Below, piece by piece: positions 28,321 to 36,978 of a stretch of 64,000 nt of DNA; positions within the stretch are counted from its first letter, which is position 1, and each line of letters begins with the position of its first letter. The position numbers and the translations under genes were made by a program. The notes beneath the pieces are model-generated. The model saw only the letters and a program-made list of their open reading frames with translations. It had not been told where the DNA came from and did not search any database. The stretch lies in NCBI RefSeq assembly GCF_001704295.1, contig NZ_CP012334.1, positions 1,996,084-2,060,083 on the forward strand, in the 5' to 3' direction. Origin of the DNA: Bordetella sp. H567 (lineage in GTDB: Bacteria > Pseudomonadota > Gammaproteobacteria > Burkholderiales > Burkholderiaceae_B).

Positions 28321-30133
28321 CTCGATCCTCGTGCAAGGCCTGCCCGAACCCGCGCGGACGCGGGTTCGACGGGCTGCTGCCGCCCGGCGGGACGGCGACG
28401 CGGACCAGCCCAACAGCGTCATTTGCCTGTACGGCCAGGGTGTGGCGCGCGGCTACGCGATCGGCCGCGCGGTCGTCATGGGCGCGGCGGCCTTGGAGGT
28501 CGCGCACTATCGCATTGCGCCGGAAGAGGTGCAGGCAGAGTGCGAACGCCTGACGGCGGCCTTGACGGCCGCGCAGGCGGATCTGCTGCAGATGGCCGAC
28601 ACGCTGCCGGACGATGCGCCGCGGGAACTGGGCGCCATGCTGAACGTCCATCGCCTGCTCCTGGCCGATCCCTTGCTGGCCGAACAGGCCTTGTTGCTGA
28701 TCAAGGAACGGCACTACAACGCCGAATGGGCGCTGACCATGCAGGGCCAGCTGCTGGGCGAGCAGTTCGACGCGATGGAAGACGACTACCTGCGCGAACG
28801 TGGCGCGGACGTTCGCCAGGTCATCGAGCGGGCTTTGCACGTGCTGGCCGGCACGTCCGGACTGCGCGATCCCGACGAGCTGGACGGCGACGATCCGCTG
28901 GTCGTGGTGGCGCATGATATTTCCCCCGCCGACATGCTGCGCTTGCGCGGCGGCCGGTTCCTGGCTTTCGTCACGGACCTGGGTGGGGCCACTTCGCACA
29001 CAGCCATCGTGGCGCGCAGCATGGGCGTGCCCGCCGTGGTGGCGCTGGGCAACGTGCGGGAACTGGTGCGCGACGGCGACATGCTGGTGGTGGACGGCGC
29101 GACCGGCGCGGTGATCGTCAATCCATCGCCGGCGATTCTTGCTGAATTCCGCGAGCGTCAGCGCGCCTATGCCAGCGAGCGCGCGGAACTGGAACTGCTG
29201 CGGGACGAACCTGCCATTACCCTGGACGGCATAGGCATCGTACTGCACGCCAATATCGAATTGCCTGACGAGGCCGAGCCCGCGCTGGCCGCCGGCGCGG
29301 AAGGCATCGGCTTGTTCCGTAGCGAGTTCCTGTTCATGGGACGGCCGGGCCTGCCCGGCGAGGAAGAGCAGTACCAGGCGTATTCGTCGGTGGTGAAGGT
29401 CATGGCCGGCCGCCCGGTCACGATCCGTACGCTGGATATCGGCGCCGACAAGACGCTGGACGATGAAGCCACGGTGGCCACCAATCCGGCCCTGGGGCAG
29501 CGCGCGATCCGCTACTGCCTGGCGCATCCCGAGATGTTCGCCACGCAGCTGCGCGCCATTCTTCGGGCGTCCGCGCACGGGCCGGTGCGCGTGCTCATTC
29601 CCATGATCGCGCACATGCATGAAGTCGAGGCCACCCGCCTGGCCCTGGACGCCGCGCGGCGCGAACTGGATGCACGTGGCCAGCCGTATGCGGCCCACAT
29701 CGAACTTGGCGCGATGGTGGAGGTGCCGGCCATCGCCATCGCCATCGAACCCTTCGCCCAGGCGCTGGATTTCCTGTCCATCGGCACGAACGATCTCATC
29801 CAGTACACGTTGGCCATCGACCGCGGCGACGGCCAGGTCGCGTCGCTGTACGATCCCCTGCATCCGGCCGTGCTGCGGCTGGTGGCGCATACCATCAATG
29901 CGGGAGAGCGCGCCGGCAAGCCTGTCGCCGTCTGCGGCGAAATGGCGGGCGACGCCAATCTGACACGGCTGCTGCTCGGCCTGGGGCTGACGGAATTCTC
30001 CATGCATGCGCAGCAGCTGCTGGATGTGAAGCGCGAGGTCCGCCGTGCGCATTCGAACGCGCTGCGCGTGAAAGTGGCCTCGGTGCTCAACCGCGCGCTG
30101 CCCGTCGATCTGGCGACACTCAATCAGCCCTGA
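28307..30133 (+). CDS. ptsI: PTS enzyme I (phosphoenolpyruvate-protein phosphotransferase)
   Basis: 608 residues from a GTG that overlaps the end of ptsH. The first 35 residues before LYGQGVARGYAIGRAVV are poorly conserved, so a later start is possible. The phosphorylated His lies in GGATSHTAIVARSMGVPAVV, the PEP-binding region contains GLFRSEFLFMGR, and the active-site Cys is in AVCGEMAGD. It starts the relay EI-HPr-EIIA. Its stop overlaps the 3' end of the ABC transporter operon on the other strand by 14 bases. Confidence 0.96.
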   Translation: MSSNNSILVQGLPEPARTRVRRAAAARRDGDADQPNSVICLYGQGVARGYAIGRAVVMGAAALEVAHYRIAPEEVQAECERLTAALTAAQADLLQMADTLPDDAPRELGAMLNVHRLLLADPLLAEQALLLIKERHYNAEWALTMQGQLLGEQFDAMEDDYLRERGADVRQVIERALHVLAGTSGLRDPDELDGDDPLVVVAHDISPADMLRLRGGRFLAFVTDLGGATSHTAIVARSMGVPAVVALGNVRELVRDGDMLVVDGATGAVIVNPSPAILAEFRERQRAYASERAELELLRDEPAITLDGIGIVLHANIELPDEAEPALAAGAEGIGLFRSEFLFMGRPGLPGEEEQYQAYSSVVKVMAGRPVTIRTLDIGADKTLDDEATVATNPALGQRAIRYCLAHPEMFATQLRAILRASAHGPVRVLIPMIAHMHEVEATRLALDAARRELDARGQPYAAHIELGAMVEVPAIAIAIEPFAQALDFLSIGTNDLIQYTLAIDRGDGQVASLYDPLHPAVLRLVAHTINAGERAGKPVAVCGEMAGDANLTRLLLGLGLTEFSMHAQQLLDVKREVRRAHSNALRVKVASVLNRALPVDLATLNQP

Positions 30134-31115
30134 GGACCGGCACGCCGGCAACGGATGGCTGCACCTCAGCGGGATAAAGATGGCAGGCGACGCACGCCTG
30201 TCCTCGCGCCACCAGCGCCGGCCGCTGCTCCCTGCAGATGGGCATGGCGTGGCTGCAACGAGGATGGAAGGGGCAGCCGGCAGGTGGGTTGACCGGGTCG
30301 GGAAACGATAGGCCCAAGCCCATGTCCGGGATGCCCAGGCCGGGTTCCGGCGTCAGGACAGAGGCCAGCAGCGCCTGCGTGTACGGGTGGCGGGGCTCGC
30401 GGAAGATCCGGGCCGCGGGACCGGACTCGACGATTCTTCCCAGGTACATTACCGCCACTTCGGTCGCGATATGTTCGACCACGGCCAGGTTGTGGCTGAT
30501 GAAGATATAGGTCAGGTTGAATTCCCTGCGCAGGTCCATGAGCAAGTTCATGATCTGCGCTTGCACCGAGACATCGAGCGCGGACGTGGGTTCGTCGCAG
30601 ATGACGACTTCCGGCCGCATCACCAGGGCGCGCGCGATCGCGACACGCTGGCGCTGGCCGCCCGACAATTGGCCGGGCGTGTTGTCCGCAAGTCGGGCCG
30701 GCAGGCCGACACGTTCCAGCATATCGATGGCCTTGCGCTGTCGCGGATTGTCCACGCCGTGTACCTCCAGCGGCAGGGACACGATGGAAGCGATGGAGCG
30801 GCGCGGATTCAAGGACGAATAGGGATCCTGGAACACCGGTTGGACGCGCCGCGCCAGGCGTCGCCGTGGCATGTCGCGGATATCCTCGCCGTCCATCATG
30901 ATGGTGCCGCTGCTGGGTGCGATCAATCCCAGCAGCATGCGGGCCAGCGTGGACTTGCCGCAGCCGGATTCGCCGACGATGCCCAGTACGCCGCCGCGCG
31001 GCACGGACAGGTCGACGCCGTTGACCGCGTGGAGGGTGCGCCGGGGCTTGAAGATGCCCGCCTGCACGGAAAAGCTGCGGGTGACGGCCTGGGCCTGGAT
31101 CAGGGGTGGTCTCAT
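30120..31115 (-). CDS. Peptide-type ABC importer ATPase (DppF/OppF-like)
   Basis: 331 residues, last gene of the importer operon. Walker [13 protein letters not shown], signature LSGGQRQRVAIARAL and Walker B VVICDEPTSALD are intact, followed by the oligopeptide/dipeptide C-terminal extension with PPAGCPFHPRCSHAMPIC, whose cysteines suggest a 4Fe-4S site as in other Dpp/Opp ATPases. Its start overlaps the preceding ATPase gene by four bases. Confidence 0.93.
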   Translation of the reverse strand: MRPPLIQAQAVTRSFSVQAGIFKPRRTLHAVNGVDLSVPRGGVLGIVGESGCGKSTLARMLLGLIAPSSGTIMMDGEDIRDMPRRRLARRVQPVFQDPYSSLNPRRSIASIVSLPLEVHGVDNPRQRKAIDMLERVGLPARLADNTPGQLSGGQRQRVAIARALVMRPEVVICDEPTSALDVSVQAQIMNLLMDLRREFNLTYIFISHNLAVVEHIATEVAVMYLGRIVESGPAARIFREPRHPYTQALLASVLTPEPGLGIPDMGLGLSFPDPVNPPAGCPFHPRCSHAMPICREQRPALVARGQACVACHLYPAEVQPSVAGVPVLRAD

Positions 31116-32107
31116 GGCGACACCAAGGCGCTTTCCGCCTGCAGGACGCAGCGCCAGGCATGCTGGTCGATCTTGCGGACCGGCACGTGATGGGCGCAGG
31201 CGGGCATGGCGTAGGGGCAGCGGTCGCGGAAGGCGCAGCCGTGCAGGTCCCCCGTCAGGGCGGGCACGACGCCCGGTATCGTGCCCAGTGGCTCGCCCGG
31301 CGGCGTGCGGCCGGGGACGGGAATACAGGCGAGCAGTCCCTGGGTGTAGGGGTGTCCGGGTTGCGCGAAGATGGCCTGCACGGGGCCTTCCTCCACGATC
31401 TGTCCGGCATACATGACGGCCACCTTGCGGGCGATGCGCGCCACCACCCCGAGGTCATGCGTGATCAGCACCATGGCGATGCCCAGCTCGGCCTGCAGGT
31501 CGGCCAGCAGCCGCAGGATCTGCGCCTGGATGGTCACGTCCAGCGCCGTGCTGGGTTCGTCGGCGATGAGCAGTTCCGGCCCGCACATCAGCGCCATGGC
31601 AATCATCACGCGCTGGCGCAGGCCACCGGATAGCTGGTGCGGGTACTGGCCCAGCCGTTCGCCGGCCGCGGCGATGCCGACTTTTTCCAGGAGTTCGACG
31701 GCGCGATCGCGGGCCTGGGCGGCGTCGGCGCGGCGGTGATGCCTGTAGTGTTCCGTCAACTGGTCGCCGATCGTGTAGGCGGGGTTGAGGGCAGTCATCG
31801 GCTCCTGGAAGATCATGGCCATCTTGCTGCCGCGCAAGGCATTCAGCTGGCGGGCGGGCATGGCGGCGACATCCTGGCCCAGCACCGCCAGGCGTCGCGC
31901 GCGGCGGCGTGCCGTCTTGGGCAGCAGCCCCATGATGGCCAGCGACGTCATGGATTTGCCGCAGCCGGATTCACCGACCAGGCAAAGCGTGTCGCCGCGC
32001 GCCACCTGGAACGACACGTCGCGTACCGCGTGCAGGGGCCCGCGCGGGGTGTCGATGTCCACATGCAGTCCCTGGACATCCAGCACGATATCGCCATGGG
32101 TCGCCAT
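31112..32107 (-). CDS. Peptide-type ABC importer ATPase (DppD/OppD-like)
   Basis: 331 residues from the ATG at 32107; an ATG at 32149 lies inside the permease gene and adds an unrelated stretch. Walker [12 protein letters not shown], signature [15 protein letters not shown], Walker [13 protein letters not shown], and the Dpp-type tail with [14 protein letters not shown]. It pairs with DppF to drive the two permeases. Only one base separates its start from the permease stop. Confidence 0.93.
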   Translation of the reverse strand: MATHGDIVLDVQGLHVDIDTPRGPLHAVRDVSFQVARGDTLCLVGESGCGKSMTSLAIMGLLPKTARRRARRLAVLGQDVAAMPARQLNALRGSKMAMIFQEPMTALNPAYTIGDQLTEHYRHHRRADAAQARDRAVELLEKVGIAAAGERLGQYPHQLSGGLRQRVMIAMALMCGPELLIADEPSTALDVTIQAQILRLLADLQAELGIAMVLITHDLGVVARIARKVAVMYAGQIVEEGPVQAIFAQPGHPYTQGLLACIPVPGRTPPGEPLGTIPGVVPALTGDLHGCAFRDRCPYAMPACAHHVPVRKIDQHAWRCVLQAESALVSP

Positions 32108-32108
32108 G

Positions 32109-33020
32109 TCAGTCCCGGTCCTGCGGCGTGAGCAGCTGATGCAGGCCATCGCCCGCCAGGTTGATCGCGAAGATCAGCAGCGCGAGCGCACTGCCGGGGA
32201 TGGCGATCAGCCAGAATGAAAAAAACATATAGGCCTTGGCTTCGGAGATCATCAGCCCCCAGGACGGCGTGGGCGGTTGCACGCCCAGGCCCAGGAAGGA
32301 CAGCGCGGCTTCCAGCATGATGGCGCTGGCCGCTTCCAGGGTGGCAATGACGATGAGGTGGGGAATGACATTGGGCAGGACTTCGCCGCGCACGATGCGC
32401 CAGGTGGAGGCGCCGGCCGCCTGGGCCGCGGCCACGTATTCGAGGGCGCGTACCTGCTGCGTGGCGCTGCGCATGACCACGGCGAAGCGGTCCCATTTGA
32501 GCAGGCCCAGCACCACGATGATGACCCACAGGGAGCCGCCCAGGAGCGCCACCGTGGCCAGCGCCACCAGGATCACCGGCATGGCCAGGCGGGTCGAGAT
32601 CAGGAAGGACACCGCCATGTCCGTCTTGCCGCCGAAGTAGCCGGCCGCCATGCCGAGGGCCGTTCCGATCAGCCCCGATATGCCGGCCACGCACACGCCG
32701 ATCAGCAGCGAGATGCGCGCGCCGAAGAACAGGCGCGACAGGTAGTCGCGGCCCAGCGGGTCGGTACCGAAGGGATGCAGCCACGAACCCTTGGCGTACC
32801 ACACCGGCGGGATGTTGCGCGCTGCCAGGTTTTGCGCGTAGGGATCGTGCGGCGCCAGCCAGGGGGCCAACAGCGCGACCAGCACGATGGCCAGCAGGAT
32901 GCCGCCGCCGGTCAGCAGGGCGGTGTTGCGGCGGAGGCGCCGCCACCCCGGCCAGGTGCCGGCCGGGTCGACCGCCGTGGGCGGGACTTGCGCAACCACA
33001 TGGAGCGTGGGCGTGGCCAT
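32109..33020 (-). CDS. Peptide-type ABC importer permease (DppC/OppC-like)
   Basis: 303 residues from ATG 33020. An N-terminal OppC-type extension and first membrane helix (about 35-57) precede the transport domain with five more helices. The coupling-helix region reads MRSATQQVRALEYVAAAQAAGAS-like (EAA motif). It starts two bases after the DppB stop. Confidence 0.93.
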   Translation of the reverse strand: MATPTLHVVAQVPPTAVDPAGTWPGWRRLRRNTALLTGGGILLAIVLVALLAPWLAPHDPYAQNLAARNIPPVWYAKGSWLHPFGTDPLGRDYLSRLFFGARISLLIGVCVAGISGLIGTALGMAAGYFGGKTDMAVSFLISTRLAMPVILVALATVALLGGSLWVIIVVLGLLKWDRFAVVMRSATQQVRALEYVAAAQAAGASTWRIVRGEVLPNVIPHLIVIATLEAASAIMLEAALSFLGLGVQPPTPSWGLMISEAKAYMFFSFWLIAIPGSALALLIFAINLAGDGLHQLLTPQDRD

Positions 33021-33022
33021 GG

Positions 33023-33940
33023 TCAGGACACCCGGATGCGTGGATCCAGCCACGCGTTGGCGATGTCGGCCGCCAGCGTCAACAGGACGTAGATGACGGA
33101 CAGCAGCAGCACGATGAGCTGCATGACGGGGAAGTCCTTGAACGTGATGCTCTGGTAGGCCAGGTAGCCCAGGCCGTCGAGCGCGAAGATGGTTTCGATC
33201 ACGACCGAACCGCCCAGCAGATAGCCCAGCTGTACCGCCGCCAGCGCCACGACCGGGACGATGGCATTGCGCAGCGCGTGCTTGAAAATGACCTTGCCGG
33301 CCGGCAGGCCCTTGGCGCGCGCGGTGCGGATGTAGTCCGCGCCCAGGACTTCTATCATGCCCGCGCGGATGAGCCGCATGAACGCCGGCGCCACGTAATA
33401 GCCCAGCGCGATGGCGGGCATGACGAAGTGCTTCCAGGTGCCGCTGCCCGATACCGGCAGCACGCGCAGCGTCAGCGAGAACAGCATGATCAGCAGCAGC
33501 GCGAAGAAGAAGTTCGGCAGTGCCTGGCCCAGGACCGCCAGGGCCAGGCAGAGGCGGTCGACCACGCTGTGCTTGTACAACGCGGCCAGCACGCCGAAGG
33601 GTACCGAGATCAGCAAGGCCACGCCGAGCGAGTACAAGCCCAGCAGCAGCGTGGTCTTCAACTTGGACAGGATGAGCGGCCCGGCGTCGGTCTTGAAATA
33701 CACCGACGTACCGAAGTGCCCCCGCAGGACATCCCACAGCCAGCTCATGTACTGCACCGCGATGGGCCGGTCCAGGCCGTAGGCCTTGCGGATCATGTCG
33801 ATGTCGGCTTGGCGCGCGCCTTCGCCGGCCAGCGCGACGGCGGGATCGCCGGACAGGTGCAGCAGCATGAAGGCCAGGATGGAAACCGTCAGCGCCACCA
33901 GTATGGCCAGTCCCAGCCGGCGGATCGTGAACCCCAGCAT
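33023..33940 (-). CDS. Peptide-type ABC importer permease (DppB/OppB-like)
   Basis: 305 residues; the ATG at 33940 (MLGFTIRRLGLAILV) has GGAG six bases upstream and matches the usual DppB start. Six membrane helices and the EAA loop ADYIRTARAKGL, which contacts the ATPases. It follows the binding-protein gene by about 110 bases. Confidence 0.93.
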   Translation of the reverse strand: MLGFTIRRLGLAILVALTVSILAFMLLHLSGDPAVALAGEGARQADIDMIRKAYGLDRPIAVQYMSWLWDVLRGHFGTSVYFKTDAGPLILSKLKTTLLLGLYSLGVALLISVPFGVLAALYKHSVVDRLCLALAVLGQALPNFFFALLLIMLFSLTLRVLPVSGSGTWKHFVMPAIALGYYVAPAFMRLIRAGMIEVLGADYIRTARAKGLPAGKVIFKHALRNAIVPVVALAAVQLGYLLGGSVVIETIFALDGLGYLAYQSITFKDFPVMQLIVLLLSVIYVLLTLAADIANAWLDPRIRVS

Positions 33941-34049
33941 CTCGTCTCCCCAAATCCGGCGGATCGCGGGTCGGCCGCGCGCGCCGTGCACTCCGCGACC
34001 GCCTGTCGCGGCATCCCTGTCGTTGCCGCCGCGCGGGGCGGCGGCGGTG

Positions 34050-35621
34050 CTATTTCCAGCTCATCTCCCAGAAACGGACGAGTTCGTCCGGATAGGGCTT
34101 GAAGTTCACGTCCTGGCCGGCGACGTAGTAGACCGGTAGCGACCATAGCGGGACGGCATAGGCGTGAGCCGAGATCAGGTCCAGCGCCTTCTGGTAAATA
34201 TCGTCGCGCTTCTGCGGGTCGATGGTGCGGTCGCCTTCGTCCAGCAATTCCTTGACTTGCGGATCGCGGTTGACGTCGTCCGAGCCGAAGGCGTAGTAGA
34301 CGGGCGTCGATGCCGACACATCGTTCACCAGGTTCGAGCCCCAGGTCTGGTGCGTCAGCGACGCCTTGCCGGCGCGGATCATTTCGCGCATCGCGGCGTA
34401 TTGCAGGAAGTTCAGCTTGGCGCGGATGCCTACCGCGCGCAGGTAGTTGATGATTGCCTCGGTCTGGTTGCGTTCGCGATACGCCACGATGTCGATGTCG
34501 AAGCCGTTGGGATAGCCGGCCTCTGCCAGCAGCTTCCTGGCCTGTGCCGGATCGTAGTTGTAGACGGTCGCTCCCTTGTCCGTGCAGCCTACCTGCGATG
34601 GCGTGCAGATGGTGTTCAGGATCTTCGCGTCTCCGCCGACGATGTTCTTGATGATGGATTCGCGATCGATGGCGTGGTTGATCGCCTTGCGGACGCGCTC
34701 GTCCTTCAGTTGCGGCGCCGGCGTATTCGGCAAGGAGTTCATCTGCATGAACACGATGCGCATGGTGTTGCCGCTGACCACCTGCAGGTTGGGCACGCCG
34801 GCAAGCTGCTCCGCCTGGTCCTTGGGCACGCTCATGATGAAGTCTTCCTGGCCCGACATCACTTCCGCCACCTGGGTCTGGCGATCGGGGATGAAGCGGA
34901 TCACCACCTTGCCGATTCGGGGCTGGCGCTTGGGAGAATCCTTGAAGTAGTCGGCGTTGCGCTCCAGCGTGATGGATTTGCCGGGCTGGTAGTCGGTCAC
35001 CTTGTACGGCCCCGATCCCACCGGCTTGGCATTCATGCCGGCCGGGCCGACTTCCTGGTAGTACTTGGCGGGATGGATCGCGACGGTCGTGGACAGGTAT
35101 TCCTTCGCGGCCGGAAAGGGCTCCTTGGTATGGATGCGCACCGTGTACGGGTCGATCTTTTCGACGTGGTCTATCCACTGCACGTTCTGCTGCGTCGTGG
35201 CCTTGTTCTTCGGGTCCGCGACGAAGTTCAGCGTGTAGACCACCGAATCGGCATCGAAATGTTCGCCGTTGTGGAAACGGACGTCCTTGCGCAGCTTGAA
35301 TTCCAGCGTCTTGTCGTCGATCTGCTTCCAGCTTTCGGCGAGCTGACCCTTGTACTCGTTGGTGAGCGGATCGCGGTAGAGCAGGGTGTCCCAGACGTTG
35401 GCCGCGATGATGACGCCGATGCGGACGTTGTTGAAATACGGATCGACGCTTTCCGGTGCCTGGTCGTAGGCCATGCGCAGCGTATCGTCCTGCTTGGCAG
35501 CCCAGGCCGGCGCTGCCACGCACAGCGCGATGGCGGCAGCGACCGCGGCCACGGCACGGACGAGCGACGCAATGGACAGGGCGGACGGCAGGACAACCGG
35601 AACAGCGCGACGAGCGGCCAT
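34050..35621 (-). CDS. Periplasmic peptide/nickel-type substrate-binding protein (SBP family 5)
   Basis: 523 residues. The ATG at 35621 has a perfect AGGAG five bases upstream and begins a long signal peptide ending CVAAPAWA. The mature protein has the family-5 hallmarks TLRMAYDQAPESVDPYFNN, LAESWKQIDDKTLEFKLRKDVRFHNGE and IDRESIIKNIVGG. It determines the importer's specificity, which I cannot read: peptides, glutathione or other amino compounds are possible. First gene of a five-gene operon. Confidence 0.92.
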   Translation of the reverse strand: MAARRAVPVVLPSALSIASLVRAVAAVAAAIALCVAAPAWAAKQDDTLRMAYDQAPESVDPYFNNVRIGVIIAANVWDTLLYRDPLTNEYKGQLAESWKQIDDKTLEFKLRKDVRFHNGEHFDADSVVYTLNFVADPKNKATTQQNVQWIDHVEKIDPYTVRIHTKEPFPAAKEYLSTTVAIHPAKYYQEVGPAGMNAKPVGSGPYKVTDYQPGKSITLERNADYFKDSPKRQPRIGKVVIRFIPDRQTQVAEVMSGQEDFIMSVPKDQAEQLAGVPNLQVVSGNTMRIVFMQMNSLPNTPAPQLKDERVRKAINHAIDRESIIKNIVGGDAKILNTICTPSQVGCTDKGATVYNYDPAQARKLLAEAGYPNGFDIDIVAYRERNQTEAIINYLRAVGIRAKLNFLQYAAMREMIRAGKASLTHQTWGSNLVNDVSASTPVYYAFGSDDVNRDPQVKELLDEGDRTIDPQKRDDIYQKALDLISAHAYAVPLWSLPVYYVAGQDVNFKPYPDELVRFWEMSWK

Positions 35622-35871
35622 ATTGGCTCCTATCAGGATCACGAACGGTTGCGGCAAGATGCCGCGGTGCTGCGTGTATCGATTTCGTTGCTGCATGTCC
35701 CGGGAGGGGCCGCCTTCCATGCGCCTGAGCATGGGGAATGCCCTAAATCACCGTGCCCGGAGTATGGGATAGAGTGACTTTGTATAACAGAGCGTACGCC
35801 AGCCCCATCCATGTTTTCCCTGAACAGGGCTCCGGCGCCCACGCTGCCTCCATCATCCCGCGGATATCTCC

Positions 35872-36924
35872 ATGACCAACGCGCTCATGCAAAACGCCAT
35901 TCAATTCGCCGAAGAACACGAATCCGCATGGGACCGTACGGTCGACGGCGTCTGGGGGGTACATCAGAACGATCCGCCGCCCTGGAACCGGCTGCTCGGG
36001 CCGGTGCACGACCGCGGGCCGGTCTCGGGCACGGTGGTCGTGGACGGCAGGACCGTGGCGTCGTGGGGCGAACCGCGGCGGGCGGACCTGACGTTCAGCG
36101 TGGCCAAGATGTACCTCGCGCTGCTGGCCGGTGTGGCGCATGACCGGGGCCTGCTGCCGGACGTGGATGAGCCGGTGCGTGCGCGCGTGCCGGGCATCGG
36201 CTTCGACGAAGGGCGGAACGCCCGGATTACGTGGCGCCAGCTCCTGCAGCAGACCAGCGAGTGGGAAGGGGAGCGCTTCGGCGTTCCGGACCAGGTGGAC
36301 CGCTATCGCGCCGTCACCTTCGGCGATCCGCCGGGCGGCAAGAAGGGCGATGCGCGGCCGCTGCGCGAGCCGGGCACGTACTGGGAGTACAACGACGTAC
36401 GCATCAACCAACTGTCGTTCGCCTTGCTGCACCTGTTTCGCCGGCCCTTGCCCGAGCTGTTCCGCGAAGCCATTACGCGCCCTGTCGGCGCCAGCGAGGA
36501 CTGGCAGTGGGTGGGCTATGACAATGCCTGGGTCGACATCGACGGCCAGCGCATGCAGTCGGTGCCCGGCGGCTCACACTGGGGCGGCGGGATGTCGATC
36601 AGCAGCGTGGACCAGGCGCTCATCGGCCGCATGCTGCTGGACGGCGGCCGGGCGAATGGCAGGCAGGTGCTGTCGGCGGAATGGATACAGGCCATGCGCA
36701 CGCCTTGCGCCATCGCGCCTTACTACGGTTTCCTGATCTGGCTGAACCACGAACGGCGGGTATTTCCCAGCGTGCCGGCGTCGAGCTTCTTCGGCGTGGG
36801 TGCCGGCAGCTCCTTTACCTGGATGGAGCCGGAGCGGCGCATGGTGGTCGTGGTGCGCTGGCTGAATTCCACATACGCCGATGCCTTCTTCGGCAAGGTG
36901 CTGCAGGCGGTCGATGCGGCATGA
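35872..36924 (+). CDS. Serine hydrolase of the class C beta-lactamase / penicillin-binding fold
   Basis: 350 residues without a signal peptide, so cytoplasmic. The nucleophile motif SVAK has Ser76 and Lys79; the second motif reads Tyr173-Asn174-Asp175 rather than the usual Tyr-x-Asn. Related proteins include esterases, D-aminopeptidases and 6-aminohexanoate-dimer hydrolases. It is divergent from the peptide-type importer with 250 bases between them, so it may act on the imported compound. Not evidence of antibiotic resistance. Confidence 0.8.
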   Translation: MTNALMQNAIQFAEEHESAWDRTVDGVWGVHQNDPPPWNRLLGPVHDRGPVSGTVVVDGRTVASWGEPRRADLTFSVAKMYLALLAGVAHDRGLLPDVDEPVRARVPGIGFDEGRNARITWRQLLQQTSEWEGERFGVPDQVDRYRAVTFGDPPGGKKGDARPLREPGTYWEYNDVRINQLSFALLHLFRRPLPELFREAITRPVGASEDWQWVGYDNAWVDIDGQRMQSVPGGSHWGGGMSISSVDQALIGRMLLDGGRANGRQVLSAEWIQAMRTPCAIAPYYGFLIWLNHERRVFPSVPASSFFGVGAGSSFTWMEPERRMVVVVRWLNSTYADAFFGKVLQAVDAA

Positions 36925-36978
36925 GCGCCGCCGCGCGGCCGCGCGGCCGCCCGAAGGCGGCGCGCCCAGGAGGGTACC

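Noticed and set aside
27579-30133. A sugar-uptake PTS
   Set aside because: No EIIB or EIIC gene is present; EIIA-HPr-EI alone is the regulatory form usual in betaproteobacteria.
35872-36924. Antibiotic-resistance beta-lactamase
   Set aside because: No signal peptide and an altered second motif; fits an esterase or amidase of the same fold.
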